Source of the DNA: Acidimicrobiaceae bacterium
GTDB taxonomy: Bacteria > Actinomycetota > Acidimicrobiia > Acidimicrobiales > RAAP-2
Assembly (NCBI GenBank): GCA_003142095.1
Contig: PLON01000060.1
Span: forward strand, 31,344-91,169
Direction of reading: 5' to 3'
Length of the DNA: 59,826 nucleotides
Shown one piece after another: positions 53,150-59,826 of this stretch (its first letter is position 1; the number at the start of each line of letters is the position of its first letter). A model generated the notes under the pieces. That model worked only from the letters and a program-made list of their open reading frames with translations. It was not told the origin of the DNA and ran no database searches. The position numbers and the translations under genes are program-made.

Positions 53150-54798
53150 ACGACGAACTGCGCCGCGAGGTTGAGAGGTGGATTGCGCTCGACCCCGACG
53201 AGGACGATCGCAATACGTTGACGTCGCTTCTTGCGAGTGATGACGAGGCGGAACTCGAACGGCGATTTTACGCGCCTCTGACCTTTGGAACGGCGGGGCT
53301 GCGCGGGCCGGAGATGGCGGGACCGGCCGGAATGAATCGGGCGACGGTACGACGCGCGACACTCGGCGTGCTCGCGTGGATGCAGGAGATCGCCGTCGAC
53401 ATGAGTCGCGGTGTCGTAGTCGGACGTGACGGACGGCACGGTTCGGAGACATTCAACGACGAGGTCGTCGGCGTTCTCTTGGGCCGTGGCGCCGTGGTCT
53501 ACGAAATGCCCTCAGCGTTACCGACGCCACTCGTGGCGTACTGCGTGAAGGCGCTGCGCGCCGCGGCCGGCATCATGATTACGGCGAGTCACAATCCGCC
53601 CGAGGACAACGGGTACAAACTCTACGCGAGTGACGGGGCGCAGATCATTCCTCCGGACGACGAGATCGTTGAACGTCACGCTCAGCACGCGGGCGAGGCA
53701 ACGCTCGGTGATCGCGACAGTTCTCTCCACTCGTACGTGCCCGCGACCCTTCTCGAGGAGTACCGTCGCCACGTCGTCGCTCGCTTTCACGCGGAGAGCG
53801 CCAGTGAACTTGCCATTACGTACACGCCACTACACGGTGTGGGGGGAGTGACAATGACTCAGCTCTTCGCCGACGCGGGTTTCTCCAAGGTCACGACGGT
53901 GGCTCGCCAGTTCGAGCCCGACGGTTCGTTTCCGACGCTGACGTTTCCGAACCCCGAGGAACCCGGTGCGCTCGACCTCGCGATCGAAACAGCCACTGCC
54001 GCGAACTCGTCGATCATCATTGCCAACGATCCCGACGCTGACCGACTTGGCGCCGCGGTTCGCGACGGATCTGATTGGCGGGTGTTGCGAGGCGACGAGA
54101 TCGGATGGCTCCTCGCCTCGTCGTTGATCGACGGCATTCATGATCGCGGCGAGAGCGTCGCGACGACGATTGTGTCCTCGACCCTGCTCGAGAAGATGGC
54201 TCGGGCTCATGACGTACGTTTCGAGACCACGCTGACGGGCTTCAAGTGGTTGGCGCGCTCGGCGGGCGAGAGAGTTCTGGGCTTCGCCTATGAGGAAGCA
54301 CTCGGTTTCGCCGTGGATGCGAACGTCGCCGATAAGGACGGGATGTCGGCTGCGCTGGCCCTAGCGACGTTGGCTGACGAACTCGCGTCGAACGGTTCTT
54401 CGTTACTCGAACGCCTCGACGAGATTGAATCGACCTACGGCGTACACGCAACGACTCAGTTAGCGATTCGCGCGGAGGGACCCGAAGTTCTCGCCCAACT
54501 CCATCAAAAGGTGTGGGACGTGACGGATCATCCGCCCACCACTCTCGGAGGCATCATCGTCACCGAGTCGAGTGACTTGTCGGTTGGCTTTCGCGGACTG
54601 TCGTCGACCGACGGCGTGTGGCTGGGACTGGGTGAGACGGGTCGAGTTGTCGTACGACCGTCGGGCACGGAGGCGAAGGTGAAGGCTTATCTGGAAGTGA
54701 CGCCGCCGCGCGAGGGAACGCTCAGTAAACAGCGAGCCCGGGCGGGCAAAATTTCCAAACTCGTTCTGGAAAGCCTTCGCGGACTACTGAGCGTGTGA
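53146..54798 (+). CDS. Phospho-sugar mutase (phosphoglucomutase/phosphopentomutase, PGM2-like)
   Basis: 550 residues of the alpha-D-phosphohexomutase superfamily: GTAGLRG near 48, the phosphoserine loop TASHNPPEDNG near 145, the Mg loop DPDADR near 288, the sugar loop GFAYEEALG near 382 and RPSGTEAKVKAY near 505. Long PGM2-type proteins interconvert ribose/deoxyribose 1- and 5-phosphate as well as glucose phosphates. Sitting behind punA, it most likely handles the pentose 1-phosphate released by nucleoside phosphorolysis. It overlaps convergent add by 15 bases. Confidence 0.9.
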   Translation: MNDELRREVERWIALDPDEDDRNTLTSLLASDDEAELERRFYAPLTFGTAGLRGPEMAGPAGMNRATVRRATLGVLAWMQEIAVDMSRGVVVGRDGRHGSETFNDEVVGVLLGRGAVVYEMPSALPTPLVAYCVKALRAAAGIMITASHNPPEDNGYKLYASDGAQIIPPDDEIVERHAQHAGEATLGDRDSSLHSYVPATLLEEYRRHVVARFHAESASELAITYTPLHGVGGVTMTQLFADAGFSKVTTVARQFEPDGSFPTLTFPNPEEPGALDLAIETATAANSSIIIANDPDADRLGAAVRDGSDWRVLRGDEIGWLLASSLIDGIHDRGESVATTIVSSTLLEKMARAHDVRFETTLTGFKWLARSAGERVLGFAYEEALGFAVDANVADKDGMSAALALATLADELASNGSSLLERLDEIESTYGVHATTQLAIRAEGPEVLAQLHQKVWDVTDHPPTTLGGIIVTESSDLSVGFRGLSSTDGVWLGLGETGRVVVRPSGTEAKVKAYLEVTPPREGTLSKQRARAGKISKLVLESLRGLLSV

Positions 54799-55884
54799 TT
54801 CACGTAGTGCGGCGTATCCCGGCTTGATCACCGTATTGATCATGACGAGGCGCTGGTCGAACTCGTAGAAGGCACTCTTCGCGGCGTTGAGAGTGAGCCA
54901 CTCCATGTCGGTGAGGTCCCACCCGAAGGTCGTGGCGCACGTTTCGAACTCATCGCTGAGAGTGATACCGCTCATGAGGCGATTGTCGGTGTTGAGAGTG
55001 ACGCGAAAGCGGAGTCGCTTCAAGAGATCGATGGGGTGAGTGGCGATCGACGCCGTGGCGCCGGTGTGCACGTTGGACGTGGGGCACACCTCAAGAGGGA
55101 TACGTCGGTCGCGAATGTAGTTCGCGAGACGACCGAGGCGGTATTCACGGTTCTTTAGGTGAATGTCGTCGGCGATGCGCACGCCGTGACCGAGTCGCTC
55201 AGCGTTACAGAACTGCACGGCTTCCCAGATCGAGGGGAGTCCGAAGGCTTCGCCGGCGTGAATCGTGAGGTGAAAGTCCTCGCGCTGAATGAGGTGAAAC
55301 GCTCGCAAGTGCTTCGTCGGCGGGAATCCATCCTCGGGTCCGGCGATGTCAAAGCCGCAGACGCCCTCGTCGCGAAAGTCGACCGCCAGTTGGGCGATGG
55401 TTTCGCTCAGGGCGGCCTGGCGCATGGCCGAGAGCAACGTGCGTACCACGATGCGGTGGCCCTCGTTGGCCGCCTCTTTCGTGCCCAGCGCGAAGCCGTC
55501 GAGCACCGCGCGAACGACCTCGTGCAACGTGAGCCCACCGTCGAGGTGTTGCTCGGGCGCGAAGCGCACTTCGGCGTAGACAATGCCGTCGCGCGCGAGA
55601 TCGATGGCGCTCTCGGCCGCGACGCGCTCGAGCTGGTCGGGCGTCTGCATCACAGTTGTCGTGTGCGCAAATCCCTCGAGGTAGCGCACGAGGTCGCTAC
55701 CCGGACTGTCCACGATGAACCAGCGGCGCAGATCGTCGGGATCCTCCGTCGGAAGACTCGTGTAGTGAACGTCGCGAGCGAGTTCGAGAATGGTGTCGGG
55801 GCGCAGTCCGCCGTCGAGGTGCTCGTGGAGCAACACCTTTGGGGCCCGGCGAATCACGTCGGGCGTCAACGGGGTGCTCGTCAT
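54784..55884 (-). CDS. add: Adenosine deaminase
   Basis: 366-residue amidohydrolase: HEHLDG with zinc ligands H20 and H22 near the start (most family members have HxHLDG), HAGE near 217, GHGVR near 238 and the SLNTDN-like block TLNTDNRLMSG near 304. It converts adenosine and deoxyadenosine to inosine forms, which punA then splits. ATG 55884 is six bases after TAGCCT (minus strand, 55891-55896). Confidence 0.93.
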   Translation of the reverse strand: MTSTPLTPDVIRRAPKVLLHEHLDGGLRPDTILELARDVHYTSLPTEDPDDLRRWFIVDSPGSDLVRYLEGFAHTTTVMQTPDQLERVAAESAIDLARDGIVYAEVRFAPEQHLDGGLTLHEVVRAVLDGFALGTKEAANEGHRIVVRTLLSAMRQAALSETIAQLAVDFRDEGVCGFDIAGPEDGFPPTKHLRAFHLIQREDFHLTIHAGEAFGLPSIWEAVQFCNAERLGHGVRIADDIHLKNREYRLGRLANYIRDRRIPLEVCPTSNVHTGATASIATHPIDLLKRLRFRVTLNTDNRLMSGITLSDEFETCATTFGWDLTDMEWLTLNAAKSAFYEFDQRLVMINTVIKPGYAALRESHAQ

Positions 55885-55905
55885 GGCTTCAGGCTAGCGA
55901 GGGCT

Positions 55906-56396
55906 CTAATCGCGGATGAGGCCGAGTTTTTGGCCCAGCACCGTGTACGGTCCGTCGCCGATTGTGATGGCGCCGTGGATGGCGTGCCGTCCCGCTTCGA
56001 GGTGCGCCTCGTCGTCAGCGTGCAGTTCGAAGAGAGGTTCACCAACGCGTACGGTCGCGCCTTCCTTTTTCAGGCACATCACTCCCGCACTCGCACTGAC
56101 GACGTCCTCCTTGCGGGCTCGTCCGGCCCCGAGTCGCCACGCCGCAACCCCCTCAAGGCGTCTACGCCGTGTACGACTCCATCCTTCGTAGCCAGCACCT
56201 CTTCACACAGTGGCGCCGTGGCCAGGACGGCGTCCGGGTCGCCGCCTTGTGCCGCGATCATCCGGCGATAGACCTCATAGGCTGAGCCGTCGTCGAGTTT
56301 CGCCGCCGGATCCGCCGCAATACCGACCAACTCGCACATGGTCGTGGCTAGTTCAACCGTAAGGTCGCGCACGTCGCGCGGACCCTGTCCGCGAAG
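55906..56396 (-). pseudogene. deoA: Thymidine phosphorylase, C-terminal fragment with frameshift
   Basis: Only the last ~160 codons remain. Reading from 56396: LRGQGPRDVRDLTVELA, AAKLDDGSAYEVYRRMIAAQGGDP, then a frame change at a run of five C/G (56148-56152), then VAAWRLGAGRARKED, SAGVMCLKKEGATV and DGPYTVLGQKLGLIRD to a stop at 55906-55908. This is the C-terminal alpha/beta domain of thymidine/pyrimidine nucleoside phosphorylase. The N-terminal ~260 residues, with the phosphate and thymidine sites, are gone. One extra G at the run would restore the frame. Confidence 0.75.
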
Positions 56397-56740
56397 GAAA
56401 ACTCTCCCTTTATTCGTTTATCAACCCCCGAAGGGGTCGTCCTCGGTTTTCGATGAACTCCCGACCCGGCGTCATCACACTTGCGGATTTGTCATTGTGA
56501 GACTAGGAGACTGTTGAATTAGTCGCTTTTGAGAGACTCGTCCGGAACGGCAACGAAGACCAACACGCTGTAGAACTCTCAGACGGCTTCAAATCGTCGT
56601 CCAAGTCAAATCAGTCCAACAAAAATCGCGAGTGCAAATCTCGGTCTGGATTATTCAACAGACTCCTAGCCCCGAATGAGGGGGCGATTAAGGGCGAGAG
56701 GCTCGCTATTGCGACGAATAACTCTATAGAAATGGTTGAG
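56397..56740. other. Intergenic region with a MITE-like insertion
   Basis: 344 bases without a gene, noticeably more AT-rich than the surroundings. It contains a small CCCC/GGGG stem at about 56427-56438, the MITE-like element at 56507-56665 listed separately, and nothing else I can identify. It separates the decayed deoA fragment from the end of the MFS exporter gene. Confidence 0.6.
56503..56669. mobile_element. MITE-like element, 159 bp with terminal inverted repeats and CTAG duplication
   Basis: The left end reads CTAG then GAGACTGTTGAATTA (56503-56521); the right end, read on the other strand, CTAG then GAGTCTGTTGAATAA (56669-56651). The 15-base inverted repeats match at 13 positions, and a CTAG lies outside each, as expected for a 4-bp target-site duplication (though CTAG is itself a palindrome). 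No ORF of note lies inside. It has the form of a non-autonomous derivative of a DDE-type insertion sequence; the parent is not in the window. Confidence 0.65.
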
Positions 56741-58177
56741 TTAGGACGTGATGGCCCGACCGGTGAGGCGCGGAACAAGAAACGTCATGCCGAGAGCCAC
56801 GAGGGTGATCACCGCGGAGATCTGAAAGGCGCGCTGATAGCCCTCGGTGAGGGCGGCGTTCCTAGAAACCACGTGAAGTACCGAAGCGGTGCGGTCGGTG
56901 GCGACCGTGGCGAGTCCGGCGAGGGCCAGTGATCCACCGACCTGGCGAGCGGTGTTCAACACTCCCGAAGCGAGTCCCGCGTCGGCTCGATCAACGCCCG
57001 AGGTGGCGGCCATGGCGAGGGGCGAGAAGAGCAGACCCATCGCGAGCGCCGTGATGAACGACGGCGCGAGCACGTGACCCCAATAGGAGCTGTGGGGTTG
57101 GACGAGCGAGAGCCAGAAGAAGCCGAGCGTGGCGAGCGTCGCGCCAATCTGCATGAGCGGGCGCCCGCCGGTCTTCGCAATGAGTCGCGAGGAGATCTGC
57201 GCACCGACGATGATGGCAATCGCGGTGGGCACGAAGGCCAGTCCCGCCTTCAACGGTCCGTATCCCAGAACGAACTGGAAGTAGTAGGTCAAGAAGTACC
57301 ACATCGCGAAGAAGACGCCACCGACGAGTACCATGACACCGTTGGCCGCCGACAACGGTCGCGAACGAAAGATGCGAAAAGGCACCAGCGGGCGCGAGGC
57401 GACGCGGGTCTCCCAAAAGAAGAACAGCGAGATCAGAATCAGACCCGCGATCAACCATTCCAGCGTGAAGCTCGACGTCCAACTATGGGTTGTTGTGTTC
57501 ACCACCGCGTAGATCACCGAGGCGAGTCCGCCGGTAACAAAGACGGCGCCCGTCACGTCGAGCTTGGCAGCGGCGTCCTTGTTGCGCATCTCTTGCAGGT
57601 ACAAGAAGGCGGCAACTCCCGCGACCAGACCGATGGGCACGTTGATGAAGAAGATCCAGCGCCACGAGACGAGTCCGGTCAAAATGCCTCCGAGGAGAGC
57701 GCCAACGGCACCACCGGCTCCGGCGACCGCGCTCCAGGCTCCAATGGCCATCGGGAGGCGCGGCCCGCGAAAGGTGGTGACGATAATGGTGAGCGTGGCG
57801 GGTGACAGAATCGCGCCGCCAATACCTTGAATGGCGCGCACCGTGATCATCTCGGTGCCGTTGTGGGCAAACCCTGCTCCGATGCTCGCGAGGGTAAAGA
57901 CGACGATGCCGGTCAGGTAGACGTGGCGGCGACCGAAGTAGTCGGCGGCGCGACCACCGAGGAGCAAGAACCCGGCGAAGGTCAACACGTAGGCGTTGAT
58001 GACCCACTGGGCACTGGCGTAGGTGAAGTGCAAATCGTGGCCCATGCGCGGCAGGGCGACGTTCACAATGGAGACGTCGAGCACGACCATGAACTGCGCG
58101 ATGCACGCAATAGAGAGGATTAACCAGTCTGGGGAATGACGTTTTGGCGCATCGATGAGGATGGTGTCTTCAGACAT
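56741..58177 (-). CDS. MFS drug exporter, DHA2 (EmrB/QacA) family
   Basis: 478 residues with 14 hydrophobic segments. LDVSIVNVALP near residue 34 (motif D1), GGRAADYFGRRHVYL near 73 (motif A) and a motif C-like run GAWSAVAGAGGAVGALLGG near 145 identify a proton-driven 14-helix exporter. The substrate is probably a hydrophobic or cationic compound. ATG 58177 follows TACACT (minus strand, 58184-58189) by six bases; directly upstream of that box lies a TnpB-type right end. No TetR or MarR regulator is adjacent. Confidence 0.9.
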   Translation of the reverse strand: MSEDTILIDAPKRHSPDWLILSIACIAQFMVVLDVSIVNVALPRMGHDLHFTYASAQWVINAYVLTFAGFLLLGGRAADYFGRRHVYLTGIVVFTLASIGAGFAHNGTEMITVRAIQGIGGAILSPATLTIIVTTFRGPRLPMAIGAWSAVAGAGGAVGALLGGILTGLVSWRWIFFINVPIGLVAGVAAFLYLQEMRNKDAAAKLDVTGAVFVTGGLASVIYAVVNTTTHSWTSSFTLEWLIAGLILISLFFFWETRVASRPLVPFRIFRSRPLSAANGVMVLVGGVFFAMWYFLTYYFQFVLGYGPLKAGLAFVPTAIAIIVGAQISSRLIAKTGGRPLMQIGATLATLGFFWLSLVQPHSSYWGHVLAPSFITALAMGLLFSPLAMAATSGVDRADAGLASGVLNTARQVGGSLALAGLATVATDRTASVLHVVSRNAALTEGYQRAFQISAVITLVALGMTFLVPRLTGRAITS

Positions 58178-58183
58178 TTTCCG

Positions 58184-58189
58184 AGTGTA
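58184..58189 (-). promoter_or_regulatory. -10 box of the MFS exporter gene, next to an IS right end
   Basis: TACACT, six bases from the ATG. The transposon right end stops at 58197, seven bases upstream, so the whole -35 region is transposon sequence. The last hairpin contains TTGACC on this strand, but 14 bases from the -10 box, too close for a standard -35. Confidence 0.55.
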
Positions 58190-58196
58190 ATGGCGA

Positions 58197-58273
58197 GGTA
58201 GTGGGTCAAATCGACCCTTCGCGGGCGTGAGCCCGCCGGACTATCTACCGGCCCGAAGGATGTTGCGCGCGGC
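58197..58273 (-). mobile_element. IS200/IS605-type right end (TnpB C-terminus plus two hairpins), copy 2
   Basis: Minus-strand counterpart of 9471-9547: 68 of 77 bases are the same. Stems GCGGGC/GCCCGC (58221-58236) and GGGTC/GACCC (58203-58217) are intact and the nine changes fall in the coding part, loops or linkers. The sequence immediately after the end (reading on the minus strand) is the promoter and start of the MFS exporter gene. In a working element those downstream bases would form the guide of the omega RNA. Confidence 0.7.
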
Positions 58274-58354
58274 TTTCACGTCGGCGTTAGCCTCGTGGCC
58301 ACACGAACAACATCGAAACTCCGCTTGACTCACGCGGTTACCAGGTTCGACGTG
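58241..58354 (-). pseudogene. TnpB C-terminal fragment
   Basis: Reads VEPGNRVSQAEFRCCSCGHE then ANADVKAARNILRAGR and stop (58241-58243). It includes the second half of the TnpB zinc ribbon (CxxC) and the RuvC-III aspartate in NADVKAARNI. Upstream of H-V-E-P (58354) the frame meets a stop and the match ends. The matching TnpB N-terminal fragment lies on the same strand at 59343-59797, with the FAH-family gene between them. Confidence 0.8.
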
Positions 58355-58357
58355 AAT

Positions 58358-58383
58358 TCAACCAATCAAACAAAATTGGTTGA
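58358..58383. promoter_or_regulatory. Perfect 9-bp inverted repeat before the FAH-family gene
   Basis: TCAACCAAT and ATTGGTTGA flank an eight-base AT-rich spacer (CAAACAAA), 18 bases before the start codon. The AT-rich symmetry suggests an operator or an mRNA hairpin. It begins four bases after TnpB homology ends, so it may instead be a scar of the rearrangement. Confidence 0.45.
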
Positions 58384-58401
58384 GAAACGGGGAGATGACG
58401 A

Positions 58402-59307
58402 ATGAAGTTTGCGACGATCAGGACCGAGCAAGGACTGCGCCTGCATGTTCGAGGTACGGACGGCTACGTTGATCTCGCCGAGGCCACCGGTAACGCGGAT
58501 CTCGTGAGCGTCAATGGCCTGGCGGCCGGCGGCACTCGCGCCATGGACGCCGCGCGAGCCGCGTCCACCGGCGCCGGCAAGAAGTTCGCTAACGCCGATT
58601 TCGGTCCCTCGACGCCGAACCCCACGAGAGTCCTGTGTCTGGGCGTGAACTACGCCGAACACGCCATTGAAGGTGGACGGGCCGTGCCGAAGTGGCCAGA
58701 GTCCTTCGTTCGCGGTGCCGGGAGCGTTATTGGCGCGTACGACGACCTGGTAAAGCCCGCGCTCACCGAACGCTTCGACTTCGAAGGCGAGCTCGCGATT
58801 GTGGTGGGCCGAGGCGGTCGCTACATCAAAGCCGAAGACGCCTTTGAGGCAATCCTCGGCTACAGCGTGATGAACGACGGTTCCGCGCGTGAGTGGCAGC
58901 GTGCCGCTACTCAGTGGACACCGGGCAAGAACTTCGACGGCACGATGCCCATCGGTCCTGACGTCGTCACGGTCGACGAAGTCGACGTGACGGATCTCGC
59001 GATCTCCACCACGCTCAATGGAGAGGTCATGCAGTCGGCGCGCACGTCCGACATGATCGTCAGCGTTGCCAAGGCCATCGAGTACTTCTCTTCTTTCACC
59101 ACGCTGCAGCCCGGTGACGTCATCGCGACGGGCACACCCGGAGGCGTGGGCTTCGCTCGCACACCGCCAGTTTGGTTGCTACCTGGCGACCTCATCGAAG
59201 TGACCGTCGAGGGGATCGGCACAATTTCGAACCGCGTCGTTGCCGAAGAGGATGCACCCACGGATTGGCCGTGGATGCCGTTGGGAGCACAAACGTCGTC
59301 GCTCTAA
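58402..59307 (+). CDS. Fumarylacetoacetate hydrolase (FAH) family protein
   Basis: 301 residues. The FAH catalytic domain has LCLGVNYAEHAIE near 77, the metal acids in FDFEGELAIVVG near 125, GYSVMNDGSAREWQ, QWTPGKNFDGTMPIGP near 173 and PGDVIATGTPGGVG near 240. The family includes acylpyruvases, 2-keto-3-deoxy-sugar and aromatic meta-pathway hydrolases or isomerases; no pathway neighbours decide. GGGGAG lies upstream of ATG 58402. It lies between the two ends of a TnpB gene, on the opposite strand. Confidence 0.9.
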   Translation: MKFATIRTEQGLRLHVRGTDGYVDLAEATGNADLVSVNGLAAGGTRAMDAARAASTGAGKKFANADFGPSTPNPTRVLCLGVNYAEHAIEGGRAVPKWPESFVRGAGSVIGAYDDLVKPALTERFDFEGELAIVVGRGGRYIKAEDAFEAILGYSVMNDGSAREWQRAATQWTPGKNFDGTMPIGPDVVTVDEVDVTDLAISTTLNGEVMQSARTSDMIVSVAKAIEYFSSFTTLQPGDVIATGTPGGVGFARTPPVWLLPGDLIEVTVEGIGTISNRVVAEEDAPTDWPWMPLGAQTSSL

Positions 59308-59342
59308 AGATCTGTAGTTTGCAGTAAGTGGATACAACAATT

Positions 59343-59797
59343 GGGATGCCGGCGAATGGCCGGTAGTAGTTCGTTTTGATCTCGCCAATACCCAGCAGTC
59401 GAAGACGCCGCTCGTCTGGCTTGAGTTTCCAGCCGGATCGGTCCTCCCACTGGAGGGAATCGAAACGCTGCGCCGACGTAAATCGGGGAAACCCCGGGGC
59501 CTCGCCGTCCTTCACGCGTCGAAAGAACGCAACGAAAGCTCGATCGAGGCGCTTCAATGTCCCGCGACAGAGTTTGACGCCGCTCGCCATGACCTCGGGA
59601 CGGACCTCGACGAGCCCGCTGAGTGTTCTGCACTGGTCGAAGTAGCTGACCGAGCGACGTTCTCACTGCCAAGCGCCGATTCTCTCTTCGAGGGCCGCGT
59701 TGTAGAGCTCGCGCTGGTAGTCGAGCTGGCGTACGAGCATGTGGGTCTGTTTGACCGTCGCGTGCAGGCGATAGCGATAAGTGCGACGGCGTGTCAC
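59343..59797 (-). pseudogene. TnpB N-terminal fragment with an in-frame stop
   Basis: About 151 codons from GTG 59797: TRRRTYRYRLHATVKQTHML, QLDYQRELYNAALEERIGAW, then a TGA at 59663-59665 (codon 45, where a tryptophan is usual), then SVSYFDQCRTLSGL, GTLKRLDRAFVAFFRRVKDG, FPRFTSAQRFDSLQWED and GIGEIKTNYYRPFAGIP. This is the N-terminal helical and wedge region of a TnpB nuclease (IS605-type OrfB). The match ends near 59343. The window ends 29 bases upstream of the start, so the element's left end is not seen. Confidence 0.85.
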
Positions 59798-59826
59798 GAT
59801 TACCAACGGTCGGGTGTAACAGCATA

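Noticed and set aside
55159-56271. Long open frame antisense to add and the deoA fragment
   Set aside because: Its composition is that of a complement frame and it spans two unrelated genes on the other strand.

Overview
The window looks like the chromosome of a high-GC actinobacterium, most likely of the class Acidimicrobiia or a near relative (inference, not a database match). The signs are many GTG starts, a perfect GAAC-N4-GTTC SOS operator before recA, threonine-run linkers in secreted proteins (DUF3048 lipoprotein, large exported protein), a DUF6314 protein, paired P450s with a single-cluster ferredoxin, and at least 22 genes with a TANNNT -10 box exactly 6 or 7 bases before the start codon (leaderless transcripts). 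An exported S53 (sedolisin) protease fits a mildly acidic habitat.

Layout. 1-8.5 kb: glycosyltransferase (cut by the window edge), methyltransferase, transsulfuration pair cbs-metB, SDR, P-loop kinase, GNAT, small gene remnants, pirin, ArsB-like permease. 8.5-11 kb: histidine phosphatase, an acyltransferase remnant cut by the right end of an IS200/IS605-type (TnpB) element, ClC channel. 11-17.3 kb: double GNAT, DUF3048 protein, agmatinase-like hydrolase, PLP decarboxylase, pheA, DUF6314 gene. 17.4-21.5 kb: tRNA-Ser(UGA), typA, a pair of PD-(D/E)XK-like proteins of unknown role, two small proteins. 21.5-29.4 kb: exported protein, S53 protease, DUF4395, TauE-like exporter, Nudix hydrolase, orphan sulfate-type binding protein. 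29.5-37 kb: ABC-F, tRNA-Ser(GCU), rimO-pgsA-cinA, serine hydrolase, recA. 37-43 kb: acyltransferase, MFS, serB, ferredoxin and two P450s (the second frameshifted at a G8 tract). 43-49.3 kb: ABC exporter, Asp-box propeller, pepP, enoyl-CoA hydratase family, bioY. 49.4-51.8 kb: rfbA / rfbBC. 51.8-56.4 kb: a nucleoside salvage cluster (deoC chimera, punA, sugar phosphomutase, add, deoA remnant) that has lost its deoxyribose-phosphate branch. 56.4-59.8 kb: a MITE-like element, MFS exporter, and a TnpB gene whose two ends flank a fumarylacetoacetate hydrolase-family gene.

Two themes stand out. First, TnpB-type transposon debris: two copies of a 77-base right end, about 49 kb apart, keep two hairpins intact, with all nine differences outside the stems, although the coding regions are ruined. 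One copy abuts the promoter of an MFS exporter gene. Second, deletion scars: several short ORFs join the two ends of a larger gene, or the front of one gene to the back of another, with start and stop retained (6105-6245, 13100-13249, 51792-52331, 16691-17318). Family calls rest on motifs and remembered family features; no search was run.
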